A stretch of 17,503 bases of DNA from assembly GCA_002286715.1 (NCBI GenBank), contig NSJX01000047.1, positions 1 to 17,503 on the forward strand, given 5' to 3'. Within the stretch, counting starts at the first letter, position 1. Each line of letters begins with the position of its first letter. The DNA comes from Dentipellis sp. KUC8613 (Eukaryota > Basidiomycota > Agaricomycetes > Russulales > Hericiaceae). Under the pieces are notes generated by a model. It saw only the letters and a program-made list of their open reading frames with translations. It ran no database searches and was not told the origin of the DNA. A program made the translations under genes and the position numbers. Shown here piece after piece: positions 1 to 10,924 of this stretch.

Positions 1-1025
1 GTATATTGCTTAGAGTCTGACAGGAAAATCAAGGAAAATAGCGAAAAATAAATACTCCTCCTCTACGTCCGTGACATCACTGTTTGCAGGTTCCTTGCTA
101 TGCTCATGTCTAATTCGGAGCTTTGGTCAGAGGAAATTCGCGAGTGCGGACGTACTGCTGATACTATACCTACCAGCCATGGTGGACAGATGGTGGCTCG
201 AAGGGGTCACCAGGCTGATGCTGCGGGGGCTTTAAACTGCTATCGGATGCCATCGGAGACGTGCATCGATGGGGCCTCGCTTGTGACGCAAACGAAGCGC
301 TAGGCCTGTGTGGTAAGTGCAGCACTAAGTGGAGAAGTAGGTTATGAACATACTATTACGGGACGGAAAAATTTCGGTTGTAATGTCACAGCTGTCAACA
401 TTAGTATCAACCCACGCCCAGTTGAAAAGCAAACCATTTTTCGACAACTTCACGGCAAGGACACCTCTGCAAACCTGAGTATGTATCTCGAGTGACTTTA
501 TTTAAATACCATCTGTCTGTTCTTCGAGATCGGTACAGCCGTGCTCAGGTCCACCGAGTCCCCAAAATTGTTTGAATAGGTCGCCATTGCATGAGTCGAG
601 GCTTGTGTCTATGGGCAAGTTGTATCGAAACCAGCGTCCTCGAGCGTGCGGATAGTTCTGAAAGTACTCAGAGGTTTGTGCAGAGGACGTCCTGGCAGTC
701 ACCGTGCACGTGGCGGTTGCATTGGCCAGCTGGCGAGGTGCCACCACCCCGGCCTCTGGGAGCGACAAGTTCGACTCCTGCCACACGTACACTACATGAG
801 TATTTCATCAGATTGGAAACATCTCCTAGTGTAGTTTTGTTATGCAACGGCCTTTGACCCAAGTAACATTAGCCCTCTCCTACACCAAAGCAGGTACCTA
901 CCGCCATAACACGGCCAACAGTCACCTAGCACTCGAGTCTCGAGAAATAAATATGAACAGCTGTTCAGACACTAAGTACACTAAAGCACCCGCACTAATC
1001 TAGTAGATACTTCAAAGAGCCGACC
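1..1025. other. No gene recognised; flank downstream of the mannosyltransferase gene
   Basis: No frame on either strand gives a recognisable protein or a convincing exon chain. Several short open frames overlap one another on both strands, as expected for non-coding DNA of this base composition. The part nearest 1025 should hold the 3' untranslated region of the minus-strand mannosyltransferase gene. A minus-strand AATAAA-like hexamer lies near 497-502, too far away to assign to that gene with confidence. Confidence 0.5.
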
Positions 1026-4000
1026 CTACGCATTGGCATCAGGGAACAGTTCGTTTCGCACATGGTCCGCCGCGGCGCCCTCCTCGTCCAGCGGGCCCGC
1101 GGGCTTATGGTGCGCGGGCTCGCCCCCTTGTGCAGCCGATACTACAATCGAGCCTTCCGATGCCGACGCTGACGCCGACTCTGATACTGATGATGCCGCA
1201 GACGCAGACGACGCTGCCGACGCACCCGCCGAAGCCGCCGACGCATCCGAGGACGCAGTCTCCTTCTTCTCTGCCGATTCCTGAGCCTTGAGACCCTCCA
1301 CTTTCTTCTCCTCCGCCACCGCGACCGACGCCGCGCTCTCCGTCACGCTCTCCGACTGCGCCTGTGAATCCACAATACCCACCGACGAGAACACCTTCTC
1401 CGGCGCCGCCTCTGCAGGCTGCTTCTCCGCCTGGCTGTTGACCGCCTTCTTCGGCGCCTCCGCGAAGATGTCGCGCCCGGGCTCGGCAAGGCGCGCGTCG
1501 ACGAAGGTCTCTTCGAGGTCCGCGGCCGCGCCTTCTTGCCCGAGGTTGTCCTCGACGACGATGGCGCCGCGCCCGCCGGCTTCGCCGCCGATGGTGGCGA
1601 CGGGCATGTTGTTGTTGACTGGCGTGGCAGCGATCGTACCGGCGTATTGTGAGTACTGAGGATAGAACGCAAGGTCAGAAGGGTAATATAGCGGATGAGA
1701 GCAATACATCTTACGTCGTCGTAAAAGTCATTGCTAGCAAAAATTATAAAATCAGTCCTTTTCTCCGAAACATTTCAGCAACCAGACGTACCATCCGAAA
1801 TCCCAAGTCTTGAGCCACTTCGCGTGGTAGCACTTGCTCTTCGTCCACGGGTTCCCGTATGCGAGCGGGCTGAAGATCGCAAAGTTCCAAATCGCCAGGA
1901 TCGCGATGACCGCGGCGACCTGCAGGCGGACGCGCGGACGCAGCGTCGACGTGATGAAGTCGAATACCGCGCAGAGGAGCAGGATCGCAAAGTAGAGCGC
2001 AGGAAAGTAGTGGTGCAGGAAGAGCTGGCGGCCCATGATGAAGAAGGGGAAGTAGTGCAGGCCCCAGCCGACGAATAGGAAGCCGCAGAGGGTGTCGTAC
2101 TTCACGACCTTGGCTGTGATTAGGCGATTCGTCAGTGGGTTGCGGTGAAGCAGTGAAAAAGAGAGCACATACTGTTCTCGAAGTCCCGGTATCCCCTCTT
2201 AGCGCGCAGGATGAGCAGGGCACGGATAGCAGTGTAGGCCAAGACGGCCGCGGTACTCAACCACCAGACCAGAGGATTTCCGATCAGGTAGATCTGGCGA
2301 TGGTCCTTGACCCAAAAGTTCTACAAGGGGAACCAAACATCAGTAACCGCGGCTGCAGACGGAACCTAGATGATAGGCGTACAATACCACGGCGCAGGCG
2401 AGGCCAAGAACTCGGGCGCGAATCATACGTGTGCCTGTCCGTGAGCCCAGCGTTCGTTTTCCACATGACCTCCTGCAGCTCCAAGAACTTCGACAAGAAG
2501 CTGGGGCGGCGGTAGTTTACCTTCGGTGCGTCCTCTGGCACTGGGAGCAACAGCAGTTCAGGACCGACACTCCAGAATGAAGGTAGGGGCACTTACACTG
2601 GGGATGAGTATTCGTCTCAACAACCCACAGCGAGTTCGCACGGACGGCATTCTTGTTGCACGTGACCTCCTGCTGCTCGAAGCCCCACGAGGGCAGCTTG
2701 ACCTTATGCGAGAACAAGTAACACCCAGTGAGCGCATGGCGGAGGCGGAACTGCGTGCGGAGCGTGCGCAGGCGCTTGCTCGACTGCGAGTCGCGGCGGT
2801 CGCCCTTCTCGATCTCGACGAACCAGTCGTCGTTGCCGTCGCCGGGGAAGTCGTGCATGCCGTACGCGGAGACCTCGTTCTGGAAGTCGACCTCGGACAC
2901 GGGCGGGCGGAAGTCGTGCGAGTGCAGGCTCTTGTCCGACTTGATGTGCCGCAGCTTCACGCGCTGGTTCGGGTAGATGTAGTGCAGCGTGTCGTAGTTC
3001 TCCCAGTCGTTCCAGACGTCGCCGCTTTGCGTGGCGTTGACGATGCGCCAGTTGTTGTTGTGGTCGCGGTGGGGGTACAGTGTTACCTGTTGCTCTGCAG
3101 CAGAATGTCAGTCATAGCCTTCTAAAATGGACATTGAGCGTACGTTGGCTTCCACCGGGGTAGTTGTGAGGATGCGAGTGCAAGTAGCCTCCCTGGGTGT
3201 TCACATGGCGAATAGTAATCTCCGAGCCAAGTGCGACGTCCGCGTACGTGTCGGCCATAGAGTGACCACCCAGTGTGTGCTGGAACTCCGCACTCATGAA
3301 GCCATCGCCATCTCCCGAGTTCTCCAGAATCAAAAAGTGGATCTGGAACATCAGCATGTAGAACACGATCGGGACGACGATGAGGCACAGCGCACGCGCC
3401 ACGAAGTGCCGCATCCACAGCCGCGGGGGAACGCGCATGTCGCCGAGAAGCGTCCAGAGCTGCTTAATCGTGCCAAGCCCGACAGTCGCGATCGTGAAGA
3501 GGCCAACCCACTTGGAGCTCACGACGGCACCGAGCGCGAGGCCGGTGAGCGTGAGCCACGTCCACCAGCTGCGCGTAAACGGCTCGTGCTTGTCCTCGTT
3601 GCAGAAGCCGGTCCAGATGAAGACGACGAGCGCGGTGAAGAAGATGAGCGGGGAGTCGAGCAGGATGTGCCGCGACTGCGTGATCATGCCGTTTTCGAAG
3701 GTGATGAGGAGCGAGGCGAGTAGTGCGGTCGTGGCGCGGCAGTCGAAGCCGCGCAGGGTGAGATATGCGAGGGGGATGGTGGCAATTCCGAGCGTTGCGG
3801 GGAGCATGCGCATGGCGATATAGGGCGTGTTTTCATACACTCTGCGAACGCTCGTTCAGGAGCACGGCAGCACGCAAGGCAGACGGTACGTACTTTCCAA
3901 TTTCCTTGAAGTCAAAGTCTCCATTGAAGCCGAATACAAACGCTGCGAGCGTGATGAGGAGTTTTGCGAGAGGGGGGTGCACATCGACGAAATAGCGGGT

Positions 4001-4369
4001 CTTGATATAGCGCCCCGCGAACTTTCCGAAGTGAACCTCGTCGAATCTGCACAACTCAGGGGTCTATCTCGTCGAAACAGAGTGAACCACTTACACGACA
4101 CTGTTGGGTTGGGATATGCGGAATAACCGCACGGCTGCTGCGACAATCACAATGCCACCGAGTAGCTTCCACTCGCCCGAAGTGATGTTATAGCCTCCTG
4201 GAGGAAATGCAGCCTTGCGCGACGGCCCATAACCGCGTGATGCAGCTGCTCTGCGTTCGTCGGCGTCAAGGTGTCCTTCACGAGGAGTCGGGAAGCGTTG
4301 CGAGTGTGCTGGCGGATGGGCACCGCCCGGAGGCGGGGATGCTGGGCGCCGTGCGCGGACGCTCGCCAT
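1026..4369 (-). CDS. PMT4: Dolichyl-phosphate-mannose--protein O-mannosyltransferase, PMT4/POMT1-like, with long C-terminal tail
   Basis: Transfers mannose from dolichyl phosphate to Ser/Thr of secretory proteins in the ER membrane. Model: nine exons, 4369-4095, 4046-3894, 3841-3144, 3094-2597, 2540-2383, 2320-2173, 2113-1792, 1733-1715 and 1655-1026. Together they make one 966-aa frame; introns are 48-62 nt, GT..AG. Seen: first luminal-loop FDEVHFGKFAG with the acidic D94-E95 pair, DVHPPLAKLL, a multi-span membrane half, MIR repeats at about residues 345-540 (GGYLHSHPHNYPGG, LHSHDFRPP, LPSWGFEQQEVTC), RRGINFWVKDHRQIYLIGNP, then LHYFPFFIMGRQLFLHHYFP in the second membrane block. The GLTDRHTYDSRP..W and FDEVHFGKFA signatures favour the PMT4 branch over PMT1/PMT2. 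The core is about 757 aa, the usual PMT4 length. The last 209 residues are an Ala/Ser/Glu-rich low-complexity tail joined through a 19-nt microexon. Without those last two introns the protein would stop at 1752. The family is certain; the subfamily is likely. Confidence 0.92.
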
Positions 4370-4692
4370 GGTAAGGAGTGACGGATGCTACACTTGCTGG
4401 TTTTCGTGATGCAGTTGACAAGAGTTAAAGCAAATGTAAAGTAGAAGAAAGGTGTTGAAGGGCGAAGAGCAAGGTAGAGTAAGTAAAGGATGATGTGGTT
4501 TGAGACCGCCAGCGCACAGCTCTATACTGCATCCCGTTTTGGATACACATCCGCAGTTGCACGGCCTTTTGTAGCCTTGCGTCCCCTAACGTTCTACAAA
4601 GTGTAGTGCTTACTGCACACTACACACACTGCGAATACGATGCAAAGAATATGGTTTATGCTACACTACAATCGACTACTGTCTCTGCTGCT
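4370..4692. other. CCT2 3' flank and mannosyltransferase promoter region
   Basis: Both neighbours read on the minus strand, so this gap holds the 3' end of the CCT2 transcript and the promoter of the mannosyltransferase gene. It contains a hairpin with 8-bp arms (4601-4608 and 4618-4625, 9-nt loop). It also contains a 21-bp near-copy (4519-4539) of the end of the CCT2 coding region. No clear TATA box was identified. Confidence 0.5.
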
Positions 4693-4710
4693 CTATACTG
4701 CCTCCCGTTT
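4519..4710. repeat. 21-bp imperfect direct repeat spanning the CCT2 stop codon
   Basis: The segments 4519-4539 and 4690-4710 match at all but one position over 21 bp (core CTCTATACTGC-TCCCGTTT). The second copy lies across the last codons and stop of CCT2. The first lies 150 bp downstream in its 3' flank and would encode the same K-R-x-A-V-stop end with Asp for Glu. Confidence 0.7.
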
Positions 4711-6705
4711 CCTCGGTGCCGCGCGCAGGATGTCGTCCACCCGGATGATCATCTCTGCCGCCTCGCTCGCGCTCAGAACCACCTGCCTCTTCAGCTTGTA
4801 GCTCTCGGTGATACCGAGGGTCTTCATCGAGCCGATGCAGCCCTGCTCCATATCTGCACCAGATGTTGTCAGTGAACAGAAATTTAATACCCAACCGAAA
4901 AACGCACCAAGACCCGCATCCGACTTCCCCTCATAATGTGCTGCCCGAAGCTTCGCCACCAAGTCTGACGAGTCGTAGCCCGCATTATCCGCAAGGATAG
5001 TGGGGATCTGCCGGAGCGCGTACGCGAACGACTCCGCCGCGATCGCCTTCTTGCCCTGCACGCGCTTCGCAGCCTCGTCGACCGCGACGCTCATGAGCAT
5101 CTCCGCGCACCCGCCGCCGAGCGTCACGCGCGTCTCCTTCACCGTCTGCGAGAGCACGGACAGCGCATCGTGCAGCGAGCGCTCGGCCTCGTCGACCATC
5201 TGGTTCGTCGAGCCGCGCAGCACGACCGTGCATGCCTCGCCGGCCGCGACACCCGAGAACTTGATCAACTGCAGATAGGATCGAACATCAGTATTGCCGT
5301 GCGACACCCATACCAGAGCGGCCGTTGCCTACCTTGTCCTCGCCGATCATGATCTCCTCGATGAGCTCGCAGTGTCCGAGCTTGACGAGATCTGGCCGGT
5401 CGAACGTGCTCGCGATCTCGCCGCCCGTGACGAGCGAGAGCCGCTCGACGCCCTCGAAGTCCGCGTGCTCGATCGTCAGGATGCCCTTCTCGGTGAGCAG
5501 CGACTCGGGGTAGTTGTAGATGAGCTGTCGGTTCACGAAGACGTTGATGCCGTGCGCGGCGATCGCCTCGACCTTCGCTTTCATTTTTTCCTGCACCGGG
5601 TGTCAGATGACGGGGCGTGGGGGGATGAAGTCTGCTTACGCGTTCTGCGCGCTCGAGCTCGGCGAGCTTGCCAGTGCTGTCGACCTTGACGCGTGCGCCG
5701 AAGATTTTGATCTTGTCAGTGTCCATGGCTAAGCATAGTCTGTCAGAAAAAGGGGCGTAAGCGAGGAACGAGTGAAAGGACGCACAAGTGTTAGCAATGA
5801 GAATCTTGGCATTTTCGAGTCGCTTAGGAGAGTTCACGGCGATGGATTTGTCGAGGATGAAACCTGGACTGGGTTGTCAGTTTACTCCGGCTCAGACACG
5901 TGTGCATGTGCGCACCCTCGTCTAGGTACGAATCTGTCAGCTTGCCGCCGACCTTTTTGATGATTTGGATGTGCTCGAGATCCGTCGAGCCCTGGACAAC
6001 AACATGACAGGGAATCAAGCGATCAAGCTGAAAGTACTGCGTACCTTCAACCGAAGAACAGCATCCACAGCGAGATTCGCGAAGTAGTCCTTGTCTTGCG
6101 ACAGGACCTTCGAAGACAGTGTCGTGCGGGCGATGTTCAGCAAGTCTTGTCGGAAGGACGCAGGGTTGGCACTACAGACGCGTCAGTAGCCTGCAGTCAC
6201 TTGGCATACCAAGGTTACGCACCTGTTATCCACAGCCGACTTCTCGAGCGCCTTGAGCGCCGCATCGCTCGCAATCCGGTAGCCCTCGACAATCGTCTGC
6301 GGATGGATCTTCATCGCGATCAACTTCTCCGCCTCGCGCAGCAGCTCCGCCGCGAGCACGCACACGCTCGTCGTGCCGTCCCCGACCTCGTCGTCCTGCA
6401 CCTTCGAGATGTTCACGAGGATCTTCGCCGCCGCGTTGTCGAGCTGGATCGCCTTGAGGATCGTCGCGCCGTCGTTCGTCACGTTGATGTCCCCCGACGA
6501 CATGGACTGCAGGATCTTGTTCATGCCTTTGGGCCCGAGCGTCGATTTGACGAGATCGCCGAGCGCGAGCGCGCCCACGAACGAGGAGAGGCGGGCGTTC
6601 TCCGCCTTCTCCTCCGTTGCCTGCGCAAATTGTTCCGTTTAAGATGGGCAAAGAGAGCAGTATATTGCTCTTGCGTACCTCGTCGTTGAAGATGTTCATA
6701 GACAT
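4693..6705 (-). CDS. CCT2: T-complex protein 1 subunit beta (CCT2), cytosolic group II chaperonin
   Basis: The beta subunit of the hetero-oligomeric CCT/TRiC ring that folds actin, tubulin and other proteins in the cytosol using ATP. Model: nine exons, 6705-6679, 6620-6223, 6171-6045, 5991-5916, 5863-5786, 5728-5640, 5590-5333, 5268-4908 and 4853-4693. They give 524 aa in one frame (human CCT2 has 535). All introns are 49-64 nt with GT..AG ends. Seen: fungal N-terminus [25 protein letters not shown] at 37-41, NDGAT at 58-62, the chaperonin GDGTTS at 89-94, [20 protein letters not shown] in the apical region, GGGCAEMLM, and the C-terminal [12 protein letters not shown] and [12 protein letters not shown]. 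Together these separate beta from the other seven subunits. The start at 6705 is supported by the 27-nt first exon ending IFNDE; a second in-frame ATG at 6699 is possible. The gene looks intact. Confidence 0.96.
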
Positions 6706-7137
6706 GGTGCAGAGATTGGCACTTCAAGCAAGTTTCGAGGAGGTGAGGACGCGTCTGCAGCATATTGACGCCGTGCGAACGTCCTTCCTCTTCTGTCACG
6801 ACCAAATATTGAGTTGTCGAGCTTTCTGCAATATATATCGCCCTCTTGCGCATGCTCTACGTTCACCTTCTCAGCGAGAGGATAATCTGACATCCATGGA
6901 TGAAATTCAATGCATCTGTAGGCCCAGTATTGCTAACTGCGGTACCCCTCACTGCTCAGGCTAGGCAGGCAAGGCAGGCAGAGAACTAAACCACACTACG
7001 CCTACCTTTCGACGAGTTGGTTCTACAACTACCGTGACGACGCGTTGCGAGAGTTTAGGGCTACAGACGGTCATTGTGCATCCAGCGAGTCTCGCGAAAA
7101 TCTGACCGGTTTGAGTGTTGCTCCGTCGTTACAAACA
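6706..7137. other. Intergenic region: CCT2 promoter and flank of the A/B array
   Basis: No gene seen. This stretch should contain the CCT2 promoter (minus strand). It also marks the border between conserved housekeeping DNA and the duplicated array. A short GGCAGGCAA-type simple repeat lies at about 6961-6984. The first trace of the array is the conserved family-A promoter block that begins at about 7138. Confidence 0.5.
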
Positions 7138-7190
7138 CCGCTATTGTCTTGTCTGTCCGCTCTAGCTATAGGAAGCGTGCAATTGTGTAT
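7138..7190 (+). promoter_or_regulatory. Family-A upstream block, copy 1 (diverged)
   Basis: Carries the pair GCTATTGTCTTGTC and GAAGCGTG-AATTGTGT that recurs upstream of all five family-A genes. The downstream core motif (GTCCCCACG..AAGC.ATAAAT) seen for A2-A5 is not recognisable here, so only the distal part is preserved. Confidence 0.45.
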
Positions 7191-7423
7191 ACGTCGCATG
7201 GCCATGGAAACGCAGGTGCATTTGTCTAGCGGATCGTTACCGTTTCCACTGACACGTAGGGCGGCATCTCGTTGGCATTTAAACTCAGTGGTCATGTCAC
7301 TGGTAGGCTACCCGCGGTAACAACACCCAAAGCCAGGCAAGTTGCGGCCTATTTGATCACCCTGGTCTAATTGCCTGCTGACTATAAGGACTATTCGCAA
7401 TCTGTCAGCTTCTAGCAAGAAAA

Positions 7424-7976
7424 ATGTCCTCGCACCGTTCAAATAACTGGGCATACCTGCCTCCGTCACTGAGTATGCCAGTTGTTCAAGGGGAGCAGAG
7501 TAAGTCACCTCGGATCCCTCCGAATTAGAGCAGCCACTTACAAGTTCTACTTCTTGAAGGGTACGAAGGCTCCCAGTCGCAGAGCAGTGATTCTTTCGCC
7601 GGAACAAGTGAAGTCGAACCATTCTTCAAATCCCTCAGAATCTTACGGTATACCTCCAGGTTCCACGCCTCAATATTGGTACCCACCATACTCATATCGC
7701 TACCATGTTCTGCGCACGGAGCGCGAGGAGATCTTCGAGCAGTGCGCAGCTGCCGAGAAACAGCATTTCGATGGTCTGATCAACGCACAACAGCTCTTGG
7801 TGCTCGAGGACCATTTTACAGCTTTGTTGAATGCGAAGTCGAAGGAGATACAGGACGAGGAAAATAAGGGCCCAGTATCTCGCGAAGAAATTCTTAAGGG
7901 CTGGGGCTACACTCCGCAGCAGGCCAGGGAGGCTGCCCAGCAGGAAAGGCAGGAATGGGCTAGATTGCAATTTTGA
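7424..7976 (+). CDS. Family-A protein, copy A1 (unrecognised, SYRYH/WGY motifs)
   Basis: Function unknown. Best model: ATG at 7424, exon 7424-7499 (MSSHRSNN...), intron 7500-7587 with a GTAAGT donor, exon 7588-7976, giving 154 aa. An acceptor after 7608 keeps the same frame, so the intron end is uncertain. Seen: PPYSYRYHVL at the start of the conserved part, a helical acidic/basic middle, and GPVSREEILKGWGYTPQQA near the C-terminus, both shared with A2-A4. The ATG follows a CTTCTAG acceptor-like site within a few bases, so a 5'-UTR intron is likely, as in A3. The first coding exon ends in phase 1, as in every other copy. This is the most diverged A copy, with its own N-terminus and a longer insertion before SYRYH. 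It faces B1 tail to tail (158-bp gap). Confidence 0.68.
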
Positions 7977-8134
7977 TTGGATTAAACAGATACCGCTTGC
8001 TGCACACACGGTGTCCCAGGGCTTTATTTACAGTCAACTTTCATTCATTAGGCATTCGTAACATCACTGTTCGTATAGTCAGGCTATAGCATCTACGTGA
8101 GCGACGTGATTCTCGTTCATGACACGATCGGGGC

Positions 8135-9211
8135 TCAGGCCCTCTTGGAGGGTGATTCCCCGTAGTTCATCCTGACCTGCAGGTCATGTATCATTTCTTG
8201 CTGCATCATGATCTGATGCCTGGCGTGCAGAATTGCATCATTTTTAGAGACACATTCATACCTCAGAGCGTCGACCTCTTCTTGGACCGTGCAAAGAAGC
8301 GCGTTCTGTGTATCGAGTTCATGTCGCATCTCCTTGATGTATCTAATGCCTACAACAGCGATCGTTAGATATGCTGGTACTTTACATGCAAAGAGAACGA
8401 CGCGTACCTCGAGCGATAGTTTCGCGGGTAAGCGGGTCTTCGTATGTCTTCAGGTTCTCGGGAAGTACGTCTTCGAGCTCTCTGAGAAATCCAGTATACC
8501 GCGCCCTGGCATCTCGCGCCTGCAAGGCCTTCCTGTGTCGTATCTCTTCGACTGTCTTCTTTTTCTTCTTCTGCACTTGCTGTTGGTCAGAGTTATCATC
8601 AGGGAGCGCTACCATCTGGGGCACAGCCTTGGTTGTTTCTTTGTGACTCATGCGCTTATGGCTCAACTGGGATGATTCGGCTTGTTCCGTCATCAACGGT
8701 GGCCGAGAGGCACCTCTGTGAATGGTAGTATTCTCAAAGTCTTGGCCGTAGGTAGCTGGATGGCCAGGAGATGCCCCCATCGTAGCTGATGGAATTGTCG
8801 AAGGAGCGACCATGATTGGGTGATGTCCAGAGCCTCTGCTGAACGAGGTTGGCATGTCAACTTGTGAGCCGTACACACGAGAAGCCGAACTCTCTTGAGC
8901 AGAGGCTTGATACATATTTGCATGCGGAAGACTACGAATAGACACATTAACACCTACGCCTCGATATTATGTATCAAAGCTCACCTAGCATCGAGCGCGT
9001 ACGTCTCCGTATGGGAGGTCGTGGGCGGATAGCTTCCTAACGCTAGGTCCCCCGCCGTAGTATTTGCGCTCGAGTGTGTAGTATTGTGTGGCTGTCGTGC
9101 GTAAATACTTGCTGGCTGGGCTGAGTTATACATGGAAGGGCCGGAGACTCGGCCAGGCGATCCAGTCCACGCATAAGGCTGGCTACGACTCGCGCTGTTG
9201 GATGAGGACAT
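8135..9211 (-). CDS. Family-B atypical bHLH / coiled-coil protein, copy B1
   Basis: Probably a nuclear dimerising regulator; the target is unknown. Model: exons 9211-8985, 8931-8408 and 8349-8135, introns 53 and 58 nt, 321 aa. Seen: Ser/Tyr/Pro-rich N-terminus (SQPYAWTGSPGRVSGPS), a Lys-rich run (KKKKK), then at about 207-250 a basic/helix-1 segment RARYTGFLRELEDVLPE, loop and DPLTRETIAR. After the second intron, helix 2 continues as IRYIKEM into a roughly 60-residue coiled coil ending SPSKRA. The order basic, helix, short loop, helix, coil fits a bHLH-zipper. The usual Glu of the basic region that contacts E-box DNA appears to be Ala, so canonical E-box binding is doubtful. B1 is the most diverged of the three B copies in its C-terminal half. 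It is divergent from A2 across a 1-kb spacer. Confidence 0.78.
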
Positions 9212-9258
9212 CGTCTGGGAGAATATGGAGATTGCCTCACTTGACACATCGAAGGCGG

Positions 9259-9267
9259 CCTTAAATG
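9259..9267 (-). promoter_or_regulatory. TATA-like element of B1
   Basis: Minus-strand CATTTAAGG, 48 bp upstream of the B1 ATG, is conserved at the same place upstream of B2 and B3 within AGCATTTAAGGCC. Confidence 0.45.
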
Positions 9268-10062
9268 CTCGAGGGAGACTTCGGCTAGAACAACAACGGT
9301 GACCAGGAAAGGAATGTGGACTGTTAGAGAACAACGTTGTCAGGGGCAACGTTCGTGCTCAAAACGGCAGAGAGAAACATTCACTAGTCAAAATTGGGAA
9401 CTAGTCCATGGCGAAGCGGTGCTGTGGTGTGCTAGACCTACTGTCAGAGTGCTTGTTTGGGATGAAAGCCGCAGAGTCCTTGTCCGCGTTCAGCATCAAA
9501 GTCCGTGTCGCGAAGGCTATGCAGAAGCACAAAAAAGCGTGAATCTAAGTTATGTCATATTGAATGATTCCTGTTCCGCTGGCAGACGTATGCCGCCTTG
9601 CACGTAGCGAACGGAGAGCAGATGAAAGCCAGAATCACCACGGCGTAGTGGTCTACTTTAGGAAATTGTTTGGTTCCAAGGCCGTTGCCAAACAGCCCGT
9701 GAGAAGTTCCTTCCCGTCTCGTTCTAGCATTACCGACTATCGTTTGTCGATAACCTCCATGTCCTCTTCATCTACGCTCTCATGGCCGAGAAGAAAGCAT
9801 CTCTCGTATCTACGGATAATACCGTGATATTGGACAATCGTCTATGGCGTCATTTCCCTGCAGATTCTCGCGCACACGAGACTTCAAGCTTCAATGAGCT
9901 TAGCTATAAATGCATTGGACCTCGGGCATAGTTACATCTATGAAGGGCGTCCGCAGCGTACGTAGGTACACTGACGATCAGATCTACTGAAAAGTATCGT
10001 GGATCTAGCAAGCTTACAACAGAATATCCACTTGTCGGTTTCTCTCCGTCATCGCGATACAT

Positions 10063-10200
10063 CGTTATTGTCTCGTGAAGCGTGTAATTGTGTCACGGCC
10101 ATGTTCTGGACAAGGCGGGTCACCACACTACTTGGCCGTAGATACCTAGGTGCGTATTGTTTGGTGGCTCGATGTTGTCCCCACGTATAAGCCATAAATA
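10063..10200 (+). promoter_or_regulatory. Family-A promoter, copy A2
   Basis: Contains TTATTGTCTCGTGAAGCG and TAATTGTGTCACGG, then GTCCCCACGTATAAGCC followed by CATAAATA (10193-10200) as a TATA-like box. Relative to A4 and A5, about 16 bp is missing between the ATTGTCT and GAAGCG parts. The box lies only 19 bp before the ATG at 10219. That ATG may therefore fall at or before the transcription start, which matters for choosing the start codon of A2. Confidence 0.5.
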
Positions 10201-10218
10201 TGCTACACAATCCATTGC

Positions 10219-10924
10219 ATGGCCTCGCTTCACTGGCACTTCGCCTACGTATACGACTGCAACTGCCAGGTAAGAGAAGTGCATCCCCATGTCAGATGCG
10301 AATGCATGCTTATGACCCAGTCTTTTTATTCTTAGACACACCGTCTTGTAGAGCCGAACGCTCCGACTGGGTCAAAAATGCCCCAGACTTCCTGGCTCGG
10401 CGAGTCAGCGCATAGTGAGTTTCGAAATCGCCCTTTGTCGGCCGATTCAAGTTAATTTCCCGTGCCCGTCATTCTACAGTGTACTCTCAATATATGTCTG
10501 CTCGTCCATGTAAGTTCCTCCTACTCATCAACACTAACATCACATAACACAAAGGCTTCTAGGTATACCATTAGATATAAACGGGCTTCCGTCATACTCC
10601 TATCGCTATTATGCATTGCGCCTGGAGCATCAGGAGATTATGAAGACCATCAGAGCAAATGGCCAGCAGCTCCAAGATGGCTCGATTGACATATTCCAGT
10701 TTGGAGCTCTAGACGATTACTGGATGGACAAGGCGCGTGCAGTCTCAGAGCAAATGCAAGAAGAGACGAGGATGGGGCCGCAAACCCCAGAGGAAGTACT
10801 ACAGACCTGGGGCTATTCAGCTGAACAGGCTGCACTGATGTTCCGCCAGATTCTTGACATGCAATTGGAGAGTCGAGTGAGGAGCCAATGTCACCTCTAC
10901 AAGCGAAACGTGCAGGGGCATTGA
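10219..10924 (+). CDS. Family-A protein, copy A2 (canonical start lost)
   Basis: Function unknown. Model: exons 10219-10269, 10336-10414, 10480-10509 and 10563-10924, with GT..AG introns of 66, 65 and 53 nt, giving 173 aa. Seen: MASLHWHFAYVYDCNCQ, then a segment ending SWLGESAH, a 30-nt exon (MYSQYMSARP), then PSYSYRYYAL, a helical middle and GPQTPEEVLQTWGYSAEQA. The start codon used by A3-A5 in the second exon (MS.PN) is replaced here by GTAGAG. Translation must therefore begin at 10219 or at a later in-frame ATG (10378, about 145 aa). The last exon has the same 362-nt length as in A3. Unlike A1, A3 and A4, A2 has no B gene facing its 3' end; A3 follows in tandem. Confidence 0.65.

Larger units (their letters stand above)
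9212..10218. repeat. Divergent spacer, copy 1 (B1/A2)
   Basis: This 1007-bp spacer lies between the start of B1 (minus) and the first ATG of A2 (plus). From about 9299 to 9980 it aligns almost continuously with 13384-14060 and 16366-17040, differing mainly by substitutions and small indels. One of these is an extra 7 bp near 9896. It should hold both promoters. Short open frames in the middle are broken by 1-nt indels relative to the other copies, so no protein is called. Confidence 0.8.

Noticed and set aside
700..780. tRNA-like segment (B-box-like GTTCGACTCC with an upstream TGGCCAGCTGG)
   Set aside because: Acceptor and T-stem pairing cannot both be satisfied, and no cloverleaf or anticodon arm folds convincingly. 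At most it is a decayed tRNA-derived fragment.
1033..1659. Long plus-strand open frames opposite the PMT4 tail
   Set aside because: Low-complexity antisense frames produced by GC-rich codons on the minus strand; no recognisable protein.
1026..1709. Separate small Ala/Ser-rich gene starting at 1709
   Set aside because: Two good introns with branch points join it in frame to the mannosyltransferase, and the joined WDFGC..F sequence fits the expected end of that enzyme.
9299..9607. Plus-strand 102-codon frame beginning at 9299
   Set aside because: Its 5' half is not open in the other copies and overlaps the B1 promoter. Only a short 3' part is shared with copy 2.
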